This document shows, in pieces, positions 23,537 to 32,757 of a stretch of 37,076 nucleotides of DNA (position 1 is its first letter; each line of letters begins with the position of its first letter). The notes beneath the pieces are model-generated. The model saw nothing but the letters and a program-made list of their open reading frames with translations. It did not search any database and was not told where the DNA came from. The translations under genes were made by a program, and so were the position numbers. The stretch is from JANQUM01 sp047630355 (lineage in GTDB: Bacteria > Bacteroidota > Bacteroidia > Cytophagales > Spirosomataceae): assembly GCA_047630355.1 (NCBI GenBank), contig JBLHXN010000023.1, positions 1-37,076 of the forward strand. The letters are read 5' to 3'.

Positions 23537-24883
23537 TTACGCTAAGACTGGCTCACCCATGTAAATAGCTCCGGGACGCGTTGCTTCTAGCGGATGAGTT
23601 ATATGCCATTCAAATTCATCTCTGAAATGGCGAATGGCACTCGCTACCGGCCAAGCCGCTGCATCGCCGAGCGGACAAATAGTATTTCCTTCAATTTTTT
23701 TGGCAACGTCTACCAACAAATCAATATCTGACATGCTTCCTTTTCCATTCTCGATACGCTCCAGTACTTTAGTCATCCAACCCGTACCTTCTCGACAAGG
23801 GGAACATTGTCCGCACGATTCGTGAGCATAAAAGCGAGCAAAATTCCAAGTATTTCTCACAATACAAGTCGTTTCGTCCATGACGATAAAACCACCAGAA
23901 CCAAGCATTGTACCCGAGACAAAGCCTCCGTCAGCGAGAGATTCGTAGGTCATTAAACGTTCGTTGCCTTCAGCAGTTGTGTAAACCAACTCAGCGGGTA
24001 AAATCGGAACGGACGAACCGCCCGCTACCAACGCTTTTAACTGATGCCCGTGACGAACTCCGCCGCAGTATTCATCAGACTCCATAAATTCACGAACAGA
24101 AATACCCAAAGGAACTTCGTAGACGCCCGGCTTATTGATGTGCCCAGATGCTGAAATCAATTTGGTTCCGGTACTACGCCCGATACCGATTGAAGCGTAT
24201 TTATCACCGCCGTTCAGTACTATCCAAGGTGTGTTGGCAATCGACTCTACGTTATTTACAACCGTCGGACATTGGTAGAGGCCTTTTACGGCCGGGAAGG
24301 GTGGTTTATTTCTCGGATTGCCTCGTTTTCCTTCCAACGATTCTAACAATGCAGTTTCTTCACCGCAAATGTAAGCACCACCGCCAGGCTGCACGATTAA
24401 TTCTAAATCGAATCCCGTTCCTAAGATATTTTTGCCTAAGAACCCTGCTTCTTTAGCCTCTTCGATGGCTTGCTCAAGGATTTTGATCACGTACATCAAT
24501 TCTCCTCGTACGTAAATAAAGCCCTTATTAGCACCAAGTGCAAAACTCGAAACAATCATCCCTTCAATTAAAAGGTGGGGGATGGTTTTCATCAAATAGT
24601 GATCTTTGAAAGTACCCGGTTCTGATTCGTCTGCATTGCAAACTAAATAACGCGGCACGCCTTCAGGCTTTGCCAGAAAACTCCATTTCATTCCCATTGG
24701 GAAACCGGCTCCGCCACGTCCACGCATTCCTGATTTTTTCACTTCCTCAACTATTGCTTCGGAAGTCATTTCTTTCAGAGCTTTTTCAACTGCATTGTAC
24801 CCACCGTTTTCACGGTAAACTTTATAGGTTTCAATGCCCGGCTTATCTGTATGTTCGGTTAATATTTTTGTTATCTCAGCCAT
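23537..24883 (-). CDS. nuoF: NADH-quinone oxidoreductase subunit F
   Basis: A 448-residue NADH-oxidising subunit of complex I. The FMN/NADH region has GMRGRGGAGFPMGMKW and CNADESEPGTFKDH, then GAYICGEETALLESLEGKRG, an SLBB-type domain in the middle, and the N3 cluster ligands in ESCGQCSPCREGTGW plus the cysteine of NTICPLGDAAAWP near the C-terminus. It follows nuoE by 11 bases and precedes nuoG by 104, the longest gap in the operon; that gap holds only AT-rich sequence with no clear signal. Confidence 0.97.
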   Translation of the reverse strand: MAEITKILTEHTDKPGIETYKVYRENGGYNAVEKALKEMTSEAIVEEVKKSGMRGRGGAGFPMGMKWSFLAKPEGVPRYLVCNADESEPGTFKDHYLMKTIPHLLIEGMIVSSFALGANKGFIYVRGELMYVIKILEQAIEEAKEAGFLGKNILGTGFDLELIVQPGGGAYICGEETALLESLEGKRGNPRNKPPFPAVKGLYQCPTVVNNVESIANTPWIVLNGGDKYASIGIGRSTGTKLISASGHINKPGVYEVPLGISVREFMESDEYCGGVRHGHQLKALVAGGSSVPILPAELVYTTAEGNERLMTYESLADGGFVSGTMLGSGGFIVMDETTCIVRNTWNFARFYAHESCGQCSPCREGTGWMTKVLERIENGKGSMSDIDLLVDVAKKIEGNTICPLGDAAAWPVASAIRHFRDEFEWHITHPLEATRPGAIYMGEPVLA

Positions 24884-24894
24884 TTTTATAAATC

Positions 24895-25392
24895 TTATTT
24901 CCTAAGTTCATCAATAATTTCATCCACTTTATCATTTGATAAATGAAGATAAAACTTTTCTCTTATTTGAAAACAAGGACCCCATCCGCAGGCAGCTAAA
25001 CACTCAACCTCTTTGAGCGTAAATACTCCATCGGAAGTAGTTTCTTTTTCCTTGATTCCTAATTTACTTTTTAAATGCTCGTACACTCCTTCTGCTCCCA
25101 TATTACAGCACGGGCCAGTACGGCAATATTCAATAACGTGCTTACCAACAGGCTCCAAATGGAACATGGTGTAAAAAGTAGTTACTTCATATACTTCTAC
25201 GGGCTGGAGATCAAGTAACTCGGCTACCATGTCCATTGCGGGTGCACTTATCCAACCAAATTGTTCCTGTACCAAATGTAGAATCGGCAGCAGGGCAGAC
25301 TTTTGTTGTCCTTCGGGATATCTTTTGATAATTTCCTGAACCTTCACAAGCCTCTCAGGCGACAAAACGACTTTTTCTTCTATTTCTGTCAT
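24895..25392 (-). CDS. nuoE: NADH-quinone oxidoreductase subunit E
   Basis: A 165-residue subunit with a thioredoxin-like [2Fe-2S] fold. The ligand cysteines lie in CRTGPCCNMGAEG and CLAACGWGPC, preceded by the helical region ALLPILHLVQEQFGWIS and VYEVTTFYTMFHLEP. Length agrees with other NuoE proteins. It works with NuoF and NuoG in the NADH-binding module. Confidence 0.96.
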   Translation of the reverse strand: MTEIEEKVVLSPERLVKVQEIIKRYPEGQQKSALLPILHLVQEQFGWISAPAMDMVAELLDLQPVEVYEVTTFYTMFHLEPVGKHVIEYCRTGPCCNMGAEGVYEHLKSKLGIKEKETTSDGVFTLKEVECLAACGWGPCFQIREKFYLHLSNDKVDEIIDELRK

Positions 25393-25438
25393 TACTACAA
25401 TTATCAGTTAACAATCAGAATAAGCGATTGCCAACGAG

Positions 25439-25456
25439 TTTTTTTTTAAAAAAAAA
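25439..25456. other. T9A9 palindromic tract between nuoD and nuoE
   Basis: Nine T residues followed by nine A residues, a perfect palindrome in the 74-base gap between nuoD and nuoE. It could be an intrinsically bent or transcription-pausing site, or simply a slippage-prone tract. It is not a standard terminator because it lacks a GC stem. Confidence 0.5.
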
Positions 25457-25466
25457 GATTAGTTTA

Positions 25467-26705
25467 TCAGGCGTCAAGTTCTCCAGCAATAACGTTCAGG
25501 CTACTCATGATTGCCACAGCATCTGAGATGGTTAAGCCTTTACACATTTCAGGGTAAGCCTGATAATAAATAAAACACGGACGACGAAAGTGTAAACGGT
25601 ACGGCGTACGCCCACCATCACTTATCAAATAGTAACCCATTTCTCCGTTTCCGCCTTCAACAGCGTGGTATACTTCCCCAACCGGTGCATCAATTTCACC
25701 CATTACAATTTTGAAATGGTAAATCAATGCTTCCATGCTTCGGTAAACTTCTTTTTTGGGAGGAAGGTAGTAGTGATTTTCGTTGGCATAATACGGACCT
25801 TCGGGAAGGTTTTCGACAGCCTGACGTATAATCTTTATGCTTTCCCACATCTCCATGTTACGCACTAAATAGCGATCGTATGTATCGCCATTATGTCCAA
25901 CAGGAATTTCGAAATCGAAGTCACCGTAAGAAGAGTAAGGTTCCATTACCCGAACATCGTAATCAACTCCAGCCGCCCGAAGGTTGGGTCCGGTAAAGCC
26001 ATAATCTAACGCCCGCTCAGCAGTTATTCCACCTACGTTCACGGTTCTATCCATGAAAATACGATTGCGGTCGAACAACTTTTCAAATTCCGCTAAGACT
26101 TTTGGTAAACTATTGTAAACCAGATCTTTAATCTTTGCAATTGCGGTTGGTGACAAATCACGCTCCATTCCACCAATACGTCCCATGTTAGTGGTTAGCC
26201 GAGCACCACAAACTTCTTCGTAAATTTCGTAGATTTTTTCACGTTCCTGAAAAACGTACAGGAATCCAGAATAAGCTCCGGTGTCAACGCCAAGAATAGA
26301 ATTGCATATAACGTGATCCGAAATACGAGCCAACTCCATCATTATAACCCGAATATATTCGGCTCTTTTAGGGACATCAACCTGCAACAACTTTTCGACG
26401 GTCATGTGCCAGCCGAAATTATTTATCGGAGACGAACAGTAATTAAGCCGATCAGTAAGAGTGGTGATTTGGTAGAAAGGTCTTCTTTCCGCAATTTTTT
26501 CAAATGCACGATGTATGTACCCAACGGTTTGTTCACCATGGACAATTGTATCACCGTCCATCGTTAAAATGTTCTGAAAAACGCCGTGGGTGGCTGGGTG
26601 AGTCGGTCCGAGGTTAAGGGTAGTATATTCTTTATCCTCAATTACGGGGCGATTCATCGCCAGTGCATCGGTGGTGGTTTTAGCTTCAAATACTTCTTCT
26701 GCCAT
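25467..26705 (-). CDS. nuoD: NADH-quinone oxidoreductase subunit D
   Basis: A 412-residue peripheral-arm subunit forming part of the quinone-binding pocket. The family start LNLGPTHPATHGVFQNIL, the HRAFEKIAERRPFYQ block, RVIMMELARISDHV, the arginine-rich VNVGGITAERALDYGFTGPNLRAAG, and the C-terminal YRLHFRRPCFIYYQAYPEM are all present. NuoC is a separate gene here, unlike the NuoCD fusion in E. coli. It follows nuoC by 64 bases. Confidence 0.97.
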   Translation of the reverse strand: MAEEVFEAKTTTDALAMNRPVIEDKEYTTLNLGPTHPATHGVFQNILTMDGDTIVHGEQTVGYIHRAFEKIAERRPFYQITTLTDRLNYCSSPINNFGWHMTVEKLLQVDVPKRAEYIRVIMMELARISDHVICNSILGVDTGAYSGFLYVFQEREKIYEIYEEVCGARLTTNMGRIGGMERDLSPTAIAKIKDLVYNSLPKVLAEFEKLFDRNRIFMDRTVNVGGITAERALDYGFTGPNLRAAGVDYDVRVMEPYSSYGDFDFEIPVGHNGDTYDRYLVRNMEMWESIKIIRQAVENLPEGPYYANENHYYLPPKKEVYRSMEALIYHFKIVMGEIDAPVGEVYHAVEGGNGEMGYYLISDGGRTPYRLHFRRPCFIYYQAYPEMCKGLTISDAVAIMSSLNVIAGELDA

Positions 26706-26769
26706 ATCTTTAAAACGTTAGGAAAATCCCGCAGCTTATTTTTAGTAAATTTAAAAGTCCGACGAAGTT

Positions 26770-27270
26770 CTATCGACCGAATAAAGCATCAATTTTATCA
26801 TCACGAGTCGCATCTTCCAGTGGGTATTGCTTTCGCATTGGGTGATAATCCATGTCTTCCATATTCAGGATTCGCTCCATTTTGGGGTGTCCGTCGAAGA
26901 TAACTCCAAAGAAGTCGAAAGTTTCGCGTTCCATCCAGTTTGCTCCCACAAATGCAGGGATAGCTGTAGGAATGTGGGGATTAGACTCAGGCAAGTACAC
27001 TTTTATACGCACCCTGATATTATTTTCAAGACTGTGCATATGATACACCACACAGAACTCTTTATCTTCGGCATCGGGAAAATGAACGCCGGTTATATCA
27101 GTCAAAAAGCTAAACTTGAGAGTTTTGTGCTCTTTTAAGTAAATAAGGGTAGGGACTATTTGCTCTGGTATCGTTGTGAAGGTGAGCAACCCATAGGGTT
27201 GTTCGAACTCGGTAACAGACGTACCGAACTGTGTCACTAAATCATCAACTACCGTTTGATTTGTTATCAT
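26770..27270 (-). CDS. nuoC: NADH-quinone oxidoreductase subunit C
   Basis: A 166-residue 30-kDa-type subunit. The family signature is ANWMERETFDFFGVIFDGHPKMERIL, with the preceding FSFLTDITGVHFPD and RVRIKVYLPESNPHIPT. It packs against NuoD and NuoB near cluster N2. It starts 17 bases after nuoB. Confidence 0.95.
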   Translation of the reverse strand: MITNQTVVDDLVTQFGTSVTEFEQPYGLLTFTTIPEQIVPTLIYLKEHKTLKFSFLTDITGVHFPDAEDKEFCVVYHMHSLENNIRVRIKVYLPESNPHIPTAIPAFVGANWMERETFDFFGVIFDGHPKMERILNMEDMDYHPMRKQYPLEDATRDDKIDALFGR

Positions 27271-27287
27271 AATTATTCCAAAATATA

Positions 27288-27842
27288 TTAACCTTCGAGA
27301 ACCGGGATATTATAAGATTCAAGCAAAGCTTTGTATTCTGGTGAATTCCGCCGACGAGTGGTTTCACTTTTCGCCATTTTCTTCAACTCCATCAAAGCAT
27401 CCAGAATTTGTTCGGGTCGTGGCGGACATCCGGGCACGTAAACATCTACCGGAATTATTCTATCAATACCCTGTAATACAGAATATGAATCAAAAATACC
27501 ACCGCTGGAAGCACAAGCACCTACTGCCATAACCCATTTAGGTTCTGCCATTTGCATATAAACTTGCTTAACTACCGGACCCATTTTTTTGGCAATGGTT
27601 CCCATAACCATTAAAATGTCAGCCTGTCGGGGTGAGAAACTCGGGCGTTCTGAACCAAATCTTGAAATATCATAGTGCGAACCCATGGTTGCCATGAATT
27701 CAATACCACAACACGAAGTTGCGAAAGGAAGTGGCCACAATGAGTGGCTACGTGCCAAACCAACTACTTTATCCAACGAAGTTGCAAAAAAACCAGAACC
27801 TTCAAAACCGTCTGGGGCTTCCGCCATCTTAATATCACTCAT
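27288..27842 (-). CDS. nuoB: NADH-quinone oxidoreductase subunit B
   Basis: A 184-residue subunit that holds cluster N2, the last electron carrier before quinone. The ligands are the tandem cysteines C44-C45 (ATSCCGIEFM), C110 (VGACASSGG) and C139 (VPGCPPRPEQ). The ATG at 27842 is preferred over an in-frame GTG three codons upstream, because it matches the family start MSDIKMAEAPDGF. It follows nuoA by 66 bases. Confidence 0.96.
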   Translation of the reverse strand: MSDIKMAEAPDGFEGSGFFATSLDKVVGLARSHSLWPLPFATSCCGIEFMATMGSHYDISRFGSERPSFSPRQADILMVMGTIAKKMGPVVKQVYMQMAEPKWVMAVGACASSGGIFDSYSVLQGIDRIIPVDVYVPGCPPRPEQILDALMELKKMAKSETTRRRNSPEYKALLESYNIPVLEG

Positions 27843-27908
27843 AACAATCACTATTTTTCTTTTTAACTAACTGGTTTACCTGATTGTTTTTTAATAAACA
27901 AATACTAT

Positions 27909-28283
27909 TTAAGTTTCTGTCCAGGTCAGGATGCCTTTGCGGATAACGTAGTAGAAACCAGCCATCAGGAAGCTAAGGAAAACCAACATTTCAACAAAAC
28001 CGAACCAGCCCAACTTCATAAAATTGACCGCCCATGGGTACATAAATATTATTTCCACATCAAAGAGGACGAATAATATTGCAATCATGAAGTAACGAAC
28101 AGATATAGGCGTACGAGCATCTCCATCAGACTCAATTCCACATTCGAAAGGATCGTCTTTAACGCCTCCTTTTAATCTTGGACCGAGCAGAACAGATAAA
28201 GTCAGGATAATACAAACAACTACAAAAGCGGCACCTAATTGAATAAGCACCGGCAGGTAATCTTGTGGTAAGGATTCGTGCAT
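27909..28283 (-). CDS. nuoA: NADH-quinone oxidoreductase subunit A
   Basis: A 124-residue membrane subunit with three transmembrane helices (about 12-32, 66-88 and 95-117). The loop DPFECGIESDGDARTPISVRYF carries the conserved ECG motif near the quinone site. It is the first gene of the nuo operon; a good promoter match lies 24 bases upstream of its start and no co-directional gene precedes it closely without a terminator. Confidence 0.96.
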   Translation of the reverse strand: MHESLPQDYLPVLIQLGAAFVVVCIILTLSVLLGPRLKGGVKDDPFECGIESDGDARTPISVRYFMIAILFVLFDVEIIFMYPWAVNFMKLGWFGFVEMLVFLSFLMAGFYYVIRKGILTWTET

Positions 28284-28306
28284 TGGAATCTATTTTAATT
28301 TAGACA

Positions 28307-28338
28307 CAAAATTACGATACCGTAACTCAGAAACCAAA
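28307..28338 (-). promoter_or_regulatory. nuo operon promoter
   Basis: On the minus strand TTTG (28338-28335) is followed after 20 bases by TAATTTTG (28314-28307), an exact TAnnTTTG -7 box. Both boxes and the spacing fit the Bacteroidota consensus. Transcription would start near 28300, leaving a leader of about 17 bases before nuoA. The -33 box overlaps the T-tract of the upstream gene's terminator. Confidence 0.6.
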
Positions 28339-28369
28339 AAAAGTAGGTTTAGATACTACCTAAACCTAC
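28336..28369 (-). terminator. Rho-independent terminator of the SGNH esterase gene
   Basis: GTAGGTTTA (28343-28351) pairs perfectly with TAAACCTAC (28361-28369) around a 9-base loop; read on the minus strand seven T residues follow (complement of 28336-28342). It lies 26 bases past the stop of the upstream minus-strand gene. Confidence 0.85.
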
Positions 28370-28395
28370 ATATCTAATAGTAATAATTTAAGTAT

Positions 28396-31113
28396 TTACT
28401 GTACGATAATACGTCTGGTGATAGTCAGGTTGGGATTATCGAGTTTGAGGATGTAAGAGCCTTCACTGATGCTAGATAAATCAAAGGTTTGTCTGACATT
28501 GAAATCAGAGACAAAAAACCGCTTAACCAAACCTCCGTAATAATCATAGATAGTCACGTAAGTATTTTTATAATCCTCGAAGGTTTCGATAGAAAGCGTT
28601 TTGTTAATAGTTGGATTAGGGTACACTTGATAGGTTACGCTAACATCAAAATCGACAAAGATTAAATCAGATAGTTCGGAGACGCACTTTAACGAACTCT
28701 CGCCTTCTAACTGGTACAACTTGAACACTTGTGCCTGATAATTACCGGGCTTGTTCGCCTTAATTTCGGCTGTATCCTTATTTAAAATCGTTGCTCCGTT
28801 TGTCCAGTTATAATTCACTTCTGATATTTCTACTGGTAATCTTGCGGCGAGAGTAAAAACTCCTACTTTTTCAATTTCAGGCTTTAAAGGAGTTTCATAA
28901 AACTGAACTCTTAGTGGGTCTGATACGGGTGACACGCAACCTTTATTATTTACAGTTCGCAGCGAATAGTTTCCAGTTTCAAAAGCAGTAGTATTTTTAG
29001 TCGCGTCTCCATTACTCCAAACATAACTATCTGCCTGGCTATTTGAAGATAAACGTAAAGACCGGTTATCACATAAAGACGTCGGGCCATCAGCCACGAT
29101 AGTAGGTTTATTAGGCAAAGCATTCACAGCAATTGATATTTCATCTGACCTTTTTGAGCAATTAAATTTATTGGTTGCTAAAACAGAATAAACCCCTTCA
29201 GTATTTACATTCAGAGTTTTGGTCGCTTCGCTATTATTCCAAACAAATCTTGTAGAATCATCCAGCGAGTTAGCAATTAAGTTAGTCGATTTATCGGCAC
29301 AGAATTCACGTAATCCATCAATATTAATGGAAGGCTTACTGGCTTGCAGTCTTACATTTACTTTTAGAGGAGCAGAAACTGCTTTACATCCAAAACTGTT
29401 AGTAACCGTCAAAGTGACCGTTCCTGTATCTTGAACCCTAATTTGTTTTTCCGTCTGATTAGTACTCCACTGATTTCCGTTTTGAGTATTTGACACTAAG
29501 AATAACTCCTCGTCAGAGCAGATATCTGTAGGTCCCGAAGCAGTTATTCTTGCATCTGGTTCAGGATAAACACCAATAGCTGCGGGGCTAGAGGTTGATT
29601 GGCATCCGTAAACATTGGTATGAGTTACGGTGTAACTACCGCCAGTACTCACATTGATACCATTCGTAGTTGCGTTCGTATTCCAAATATTATTAAATCC
29701 GTAAGTCGAATTAAGGCGAGTAATTGCGGTACCCGGACAGAACGCCTGTGGGCCATCAACTGCTATAAGCGGTTTTTCCGGAATTGGTGAAGACGTGTAT
29801 TTTATTTGCGGTGTAAAAAAAGTATTTCCTACAGCATCTGTAGCACGACCCTGAAATGTCCCCTGCCCTACTGAAACCCGAGAACCAATTACTCCGTTGC
29901 TCCAACGGGGATTATTTAATCCGGCCGGTAAATTTAAGACAACTGGTGCCGTCACGTTTGGATTAAAACAAAAAGATTCGGGAAGAAGTAAATCGGTGGC
30001 TAATTGTGGTGTTGACGTACTAAAGAAGTTTGCGTCTAATTGCGTGTTCCAACGATCTGCCACTTTTCTAGTACCTTCGGCTGAGAAGTGCAATCCGTCA
30101 AAACGTTCGCCTATATCATCCGTTAAAGGACCATTGAATACATTAGGAATCTGACTTATAACTTGATTCTGAGCATCAAGCACTGGCTGATAAGTATTTC
30201 TATCTAAATTGCGAGAAGCTCTTGCTACCACGAAGCTGACATTTTTCTGCGTACTTTGCCGCAACCTGTCTATAAAAACATCCATAGAACTAAAGTAGCT
30301 CAGTTGAGTAGTATTTAGCGTATTGTCTGTTTCACCTTGATGAAATAACACTGCTCTCACTCCGAGCATGTGAGTATATTGCTGAATCGAATTTCTTATG
30401 GTGTTGAACGGGAAGCCCGGTGGTGCAAATACTTCTCCAAAGGTATTATAGCCACTACCACCATTTGCACTTACCTCCCACTGCTTTATATCGTAACCCT
30501 CCCAAGCAGTATTAATGAATAATATTGGCACATTTAATCTACTAGCCAGCAAATCACCCAATCTTCCCCAGCACCAGGCACTTTTACCCGAAGGGGCAAT
30601 AATTGAGGTACGCTCTATCCGATCAAAGGTTGGAAACGGATGAATACTCTCCGTGGATGAATTTAAATTACTTATTCTGTTTACACGATCATCGCTTGCA
30701 CCATCACCGATACCAGCTTTACCTTCCGCATTTGATTGACCACATATTACAAATACTTCACCAATTCCTACTTTATCTAAAGTTGCCAAAGCGACAATTG
30801 CACCGTTAAATATACCTCTGACTTCTAACCTGTACCAACCACCAGTTGTGTTCAGACTTGCCTTATAAAAACCCGAAGACGGACTTTGAACTACAGGTAC
30901 CCAATCAGTAGCGGTGCCTTGATTAATAGGTATCAAGCGAGCATCTATCCGATCTAGCTTAGTAGAGAAATTGCCTCCAAAATAGATAATTCCCTGATTA
31001 GAATTACTTCGTTGAAAAATAGCACGATTAGTCGGATAGCTTATATCCAATTGGCCAAAAGCGATAAAAGCACAAAAAGTGAGTATAATAGTTAAGAAAT
31101 TAAACCTTCTCAT
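28396..31113 (-). CDS. Secreted SGNH/sialate O-acetylesterase-like protein with Ig-like repeats and T9SS tail
   Basis: A 905-residue exported protein. From the ATG at 31113 (MRRFNFLTIILTFCAFIAFGQ) there is a signal peptide, an N-terminal beta domain (about 22-115), and a SASA-type SGNH esterase domain (about 118-355) with the serine in ICGQSNAEG (near 128), FHQGETDN (near 258) and the Asp/His pair in DGLHFSAEG (near 342). About five Ig-like units follow, most with a paired cysteine and a W-x-N/T-G core. The last 75 residues (VYPNPTINKTLSIETFEDYK to RRIIVQ) are a type A T9SS sorting domain, so the protein is probably released or anchored at the surface. Likely removes O-acetyl groups from glycans; the substrate is unknown. 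A TTG two codons upstream was not chosen as the start. Confidence 0.87.
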   Translation of the reverse strand: MRRFNFLTIILTFCAFIAFGQLDISYPTNRAIFQRSNSNQGIIYFGGNFSTKLDRIDARLIPINQGTATDWVPVVQSPSSGFYKASLNTTGGWYRLEVRGIFNGAIVALATLDKVGIGEVFVICGQSNAEGKAGIGDGASDDRVNRISNLNSSTESIHPFPTFDRIERTSIIAPSGKSAWCWGRLGDLLASRLNVPILFINTAWEGYDIKQWEVSANGGSGYNTFGEVFAPPGFPFNTIRNSIQQYTHMLGVRAVLFHQGETDNTLNTTQLSYFSSMDVFIDRLRQSTQKNVSFVVARASRNLDRNTYQPVLDAQNQVISQIPNVFNGPLTDDIGERFDGLHFSAEGTRKVADRWNTQLDANFFSTSTPQLATDLLLPESFCFNPNVTAPVVLNLPAGLNNPRWSNGVIGSRVSVGQGTFQGRATDAVGNTFFTPQIKYTSSPIPEKPLIAVDGPQAFCPGTAITRLNSTYGFNNIWNTNATTNGINVSTGGSYTVTHTNVYGCQSTSSPAAIGVYPEPDARITASGPTDICSDEELFLVSNTQNGNQWSTNQTEKQIRVQDTGTVTLTVTNSFGCKAVSAPLKVNVRLQASKPSINIDGLREFCADKSTNLIANSLDDSTRFVWNNSEATKTLNVNTEGVYSVLATNKFNCSKRSDEISIAVNALPNKPTIVADGPTSLCDNRSLRLSSNSQADSYVWSNGDATKNTTAFETGNYSLRTVNNKGCVSPVSDPLRVQFYETPLKPEIEKVGVFTLAARLPVEISEVNYNWTNGATILNKDTAEIKANKPGNYQAQVFKLYQLEGESSLKCVSELSDLIFVDFDVSVTYQVYPNPTINKTLSIETFEDYKNTYVTIYDYYGGLVKRFFVSDFNVRQTFDLSSISEGSYILKLDNPNLTITRRIIVQ

Positions 31114-31140
31114 TAACAAGTTAAAAAATTATCAGATTCA

Positions 31141-32124
31141 CTACAAAACGTCCCAAATAGCATCTTTTAGTTTTTGAATACCTTTTCCCGTAACAGAGGA
31201 GAAAAAGACTGCCGGTACGTTTTCCGGTAGCTGTTTACTAAGTTCCCCTTCCATCTGTTCGTCAATCAGGTCTGCTTTGGAAATTCCCAAAACCCGCTTT
31301 TTATCCAACAACTCAGGGTTATGCTTTTCTAATTCTTTCAATAACGTTTGATAACCGTCAGAAATTTCAAGTGCCTCTGCGGATACGATAAATAATAGGG
31401 CAGAATTCCGTTCGATATGTCGAAGAAATCTTAACCCTAAACCTTTTCCTTCTGCGGCACCTTCAATTATTCCAGGAATATCTGCAACGACAAACGATCT
31501 ATTATCGCGATACGATACGACTCCTAAATTAGGCGTTAACGTTGTGAACGGATAATCGGCTATTTCAGGTTTAGCTTCGGAAATTACCGATAGCAAGGTA
31601 GACTTTCCTGCATTCGGGAATCCAACCAAACCTATATCGGCTAAAATTTTCAACTCCATTACTGCCCAACCATCTTTTCCGGTTTCACCTTCTTGGGCGA
31701 AATACGGGGCTTGGTTTGTGGCCGTTTTGAAATGCTGATTTCCTTGTCCACCACGTCCACCGCGAAAAATTATTTCTTCTTGATCCTGATCAATAATTTC
31801 AGCTAATACTTCGCCGGTTTCACTATCCTTAATCACAGTACCTAAAGGCACTTCAATAATTTGATCACTGCCATCAGCACCGGTACTTCTGCTTCCGCTT
31901 CCGCCAACGCCGTTTGATGCTCTTATATGTTTTTGATATTTAAGATGAAGAAGCGTCCAAAGTTGACTGCTACCTCTGACTATTATATGTCCACCACGAC
32001 CGCCGTCACCGCCATCGGGTCCTCCTTTAGGAACGTGTTTTTCACGTCTAAAATGAACTGCTCCCGGGCCTCCATTGCCTGATTTTAGGTAAATTTTGAC
32101 GTAGTCTATAAAATTCGCTGCCAT
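31141..32124 (-). CDS. obgE: Obg-family GTPase
   Basis: A 327-residue ribosome-associated GTPase. The glycine-rich Obg domain covers residues 1-158 (GNGGPGAVHFRREKHVPKGGP, GGDGGRGGHIIVRG). The G domain has G1 GFPNAGKST, G3 DIPGIIEGAAEGKGLGLRFLRH, the G4-type motif SKADLID and G5 SSVTGKG. The C-terminal OCT domain of some bacteria is absent, as in other short forms. It acts in late 50S ribosome assembly. It follows adk by 45 bases on the same strand. Confidence 0.97.
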   Translation of the reverse strand: MAANFIDYVKIYLKSGNGGPGAVHFRREKHVPKGGPDGGDGGRGGHIIVRGSSQLWTLLHLKYQKHIRASNGVGGSGSRSTGADGSDQIIEVPLGTVIKDSETGEVLAEIIDQDQEEIIFRGGRGGQGNQHFKTATNQAPYFAQEGETGKDGWAVMELKILADIGLVGFPNAGKSTLLSVISEAKPEIADYPFTTLTPNLGVVSYRDNRSFVVADIPGIIEGAAEGKGLGLRFLRHIERNSALLFIVSAEALEISDGYQTLLKELEKHNPELLDKKRVLGISKADLIDEQMEGELSKQLPENVPAVFFSSVTGKGIQKLKDAIWDVL

Positions 32125-32169
32125 GATGTTATTTTCTCCAAACGCACATTAACTACTTTAACCTCACGG

Positions 32170-32757
32170 TTACTTGCCTTCTATCATTAGTTTGTCATCA
32201 ATAGCTTCGGCTATTTTTCCGGATATTGTTTCAATTTCGCCAATACCGTTAACCTTTACTACTTTCCCCTGCTGCTCGTAATAGGGCAATACGTGTATTG
32301 TTTTCTGAAAGTATTCGCCAATCCTTCTAACTAACTTATCAGCTTGATCATCAGCACGGCCGCTTACTTTCTGTCTTTCTTCAATACGAGTCTTTATTAC
32401 CTCTTCAGTTACGTCAAGTTGCAGAACCAAGCCTATCTGTTCTTTCTTTTTCTCTAAGAAAACATCTAGAGCTTCGGCTTGTGTTACTGTACGAGGGAAA
32501 CCATCAAAGATGAAACCTTTAGCATCAGGATTTGATTGCACCTTGTCTTCGAGCATATCTATTGTAATCGAATCGGGCACTAATAGACCCTCAGCAAGAA
32601 TTTGCTTTACTTTCTTTCCGATTACTGTATCCTGGCTGATATGCATTCTGAACATATCGCCAGTAGAAATATGAACGAGTTCATATTTCTGAATAATTTT
32701 CTCAGACTGAGTTCCTTTTCCGGCACCGGGAGGTCCAAATATTACAATATTAAACAT
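32170..32757 (-). CDS. adk: Adenylate kinase, short-lid form
   Basis: A 195-residue enzyme interconverting ATP + AMP and two ADP. The P-loop is GPPGAGKGT (7-15); the AMP-binding segment HISTGDMFRMHI, FIFDGFPRTVTQAE, and the lid-side GRADDQADKLVRRI follow. The lid is the short type without a zinc-finger insert, giving a length below the 214 of E. coli. It heads an adk-obgE pair. Confidence 0.96.
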   Translation of the reverse strand: MFNIVIFGPPGAGKGTQSEKIIQKYELVHISTGDMFRMHISQDTVIGKKVKQILAEGLLVPDSITIDMLEDKVQSNPDAKGFIFDGFPRTVTQAEALDVFLEKKKEQIGLVLQLDVTEEVIKTRIEERQKVSGRADDQADKLVRRIGEYFQKTIHVLPYYEQQGKVVKVNGIGEIETISGKIAEAIDDKLMIEGK

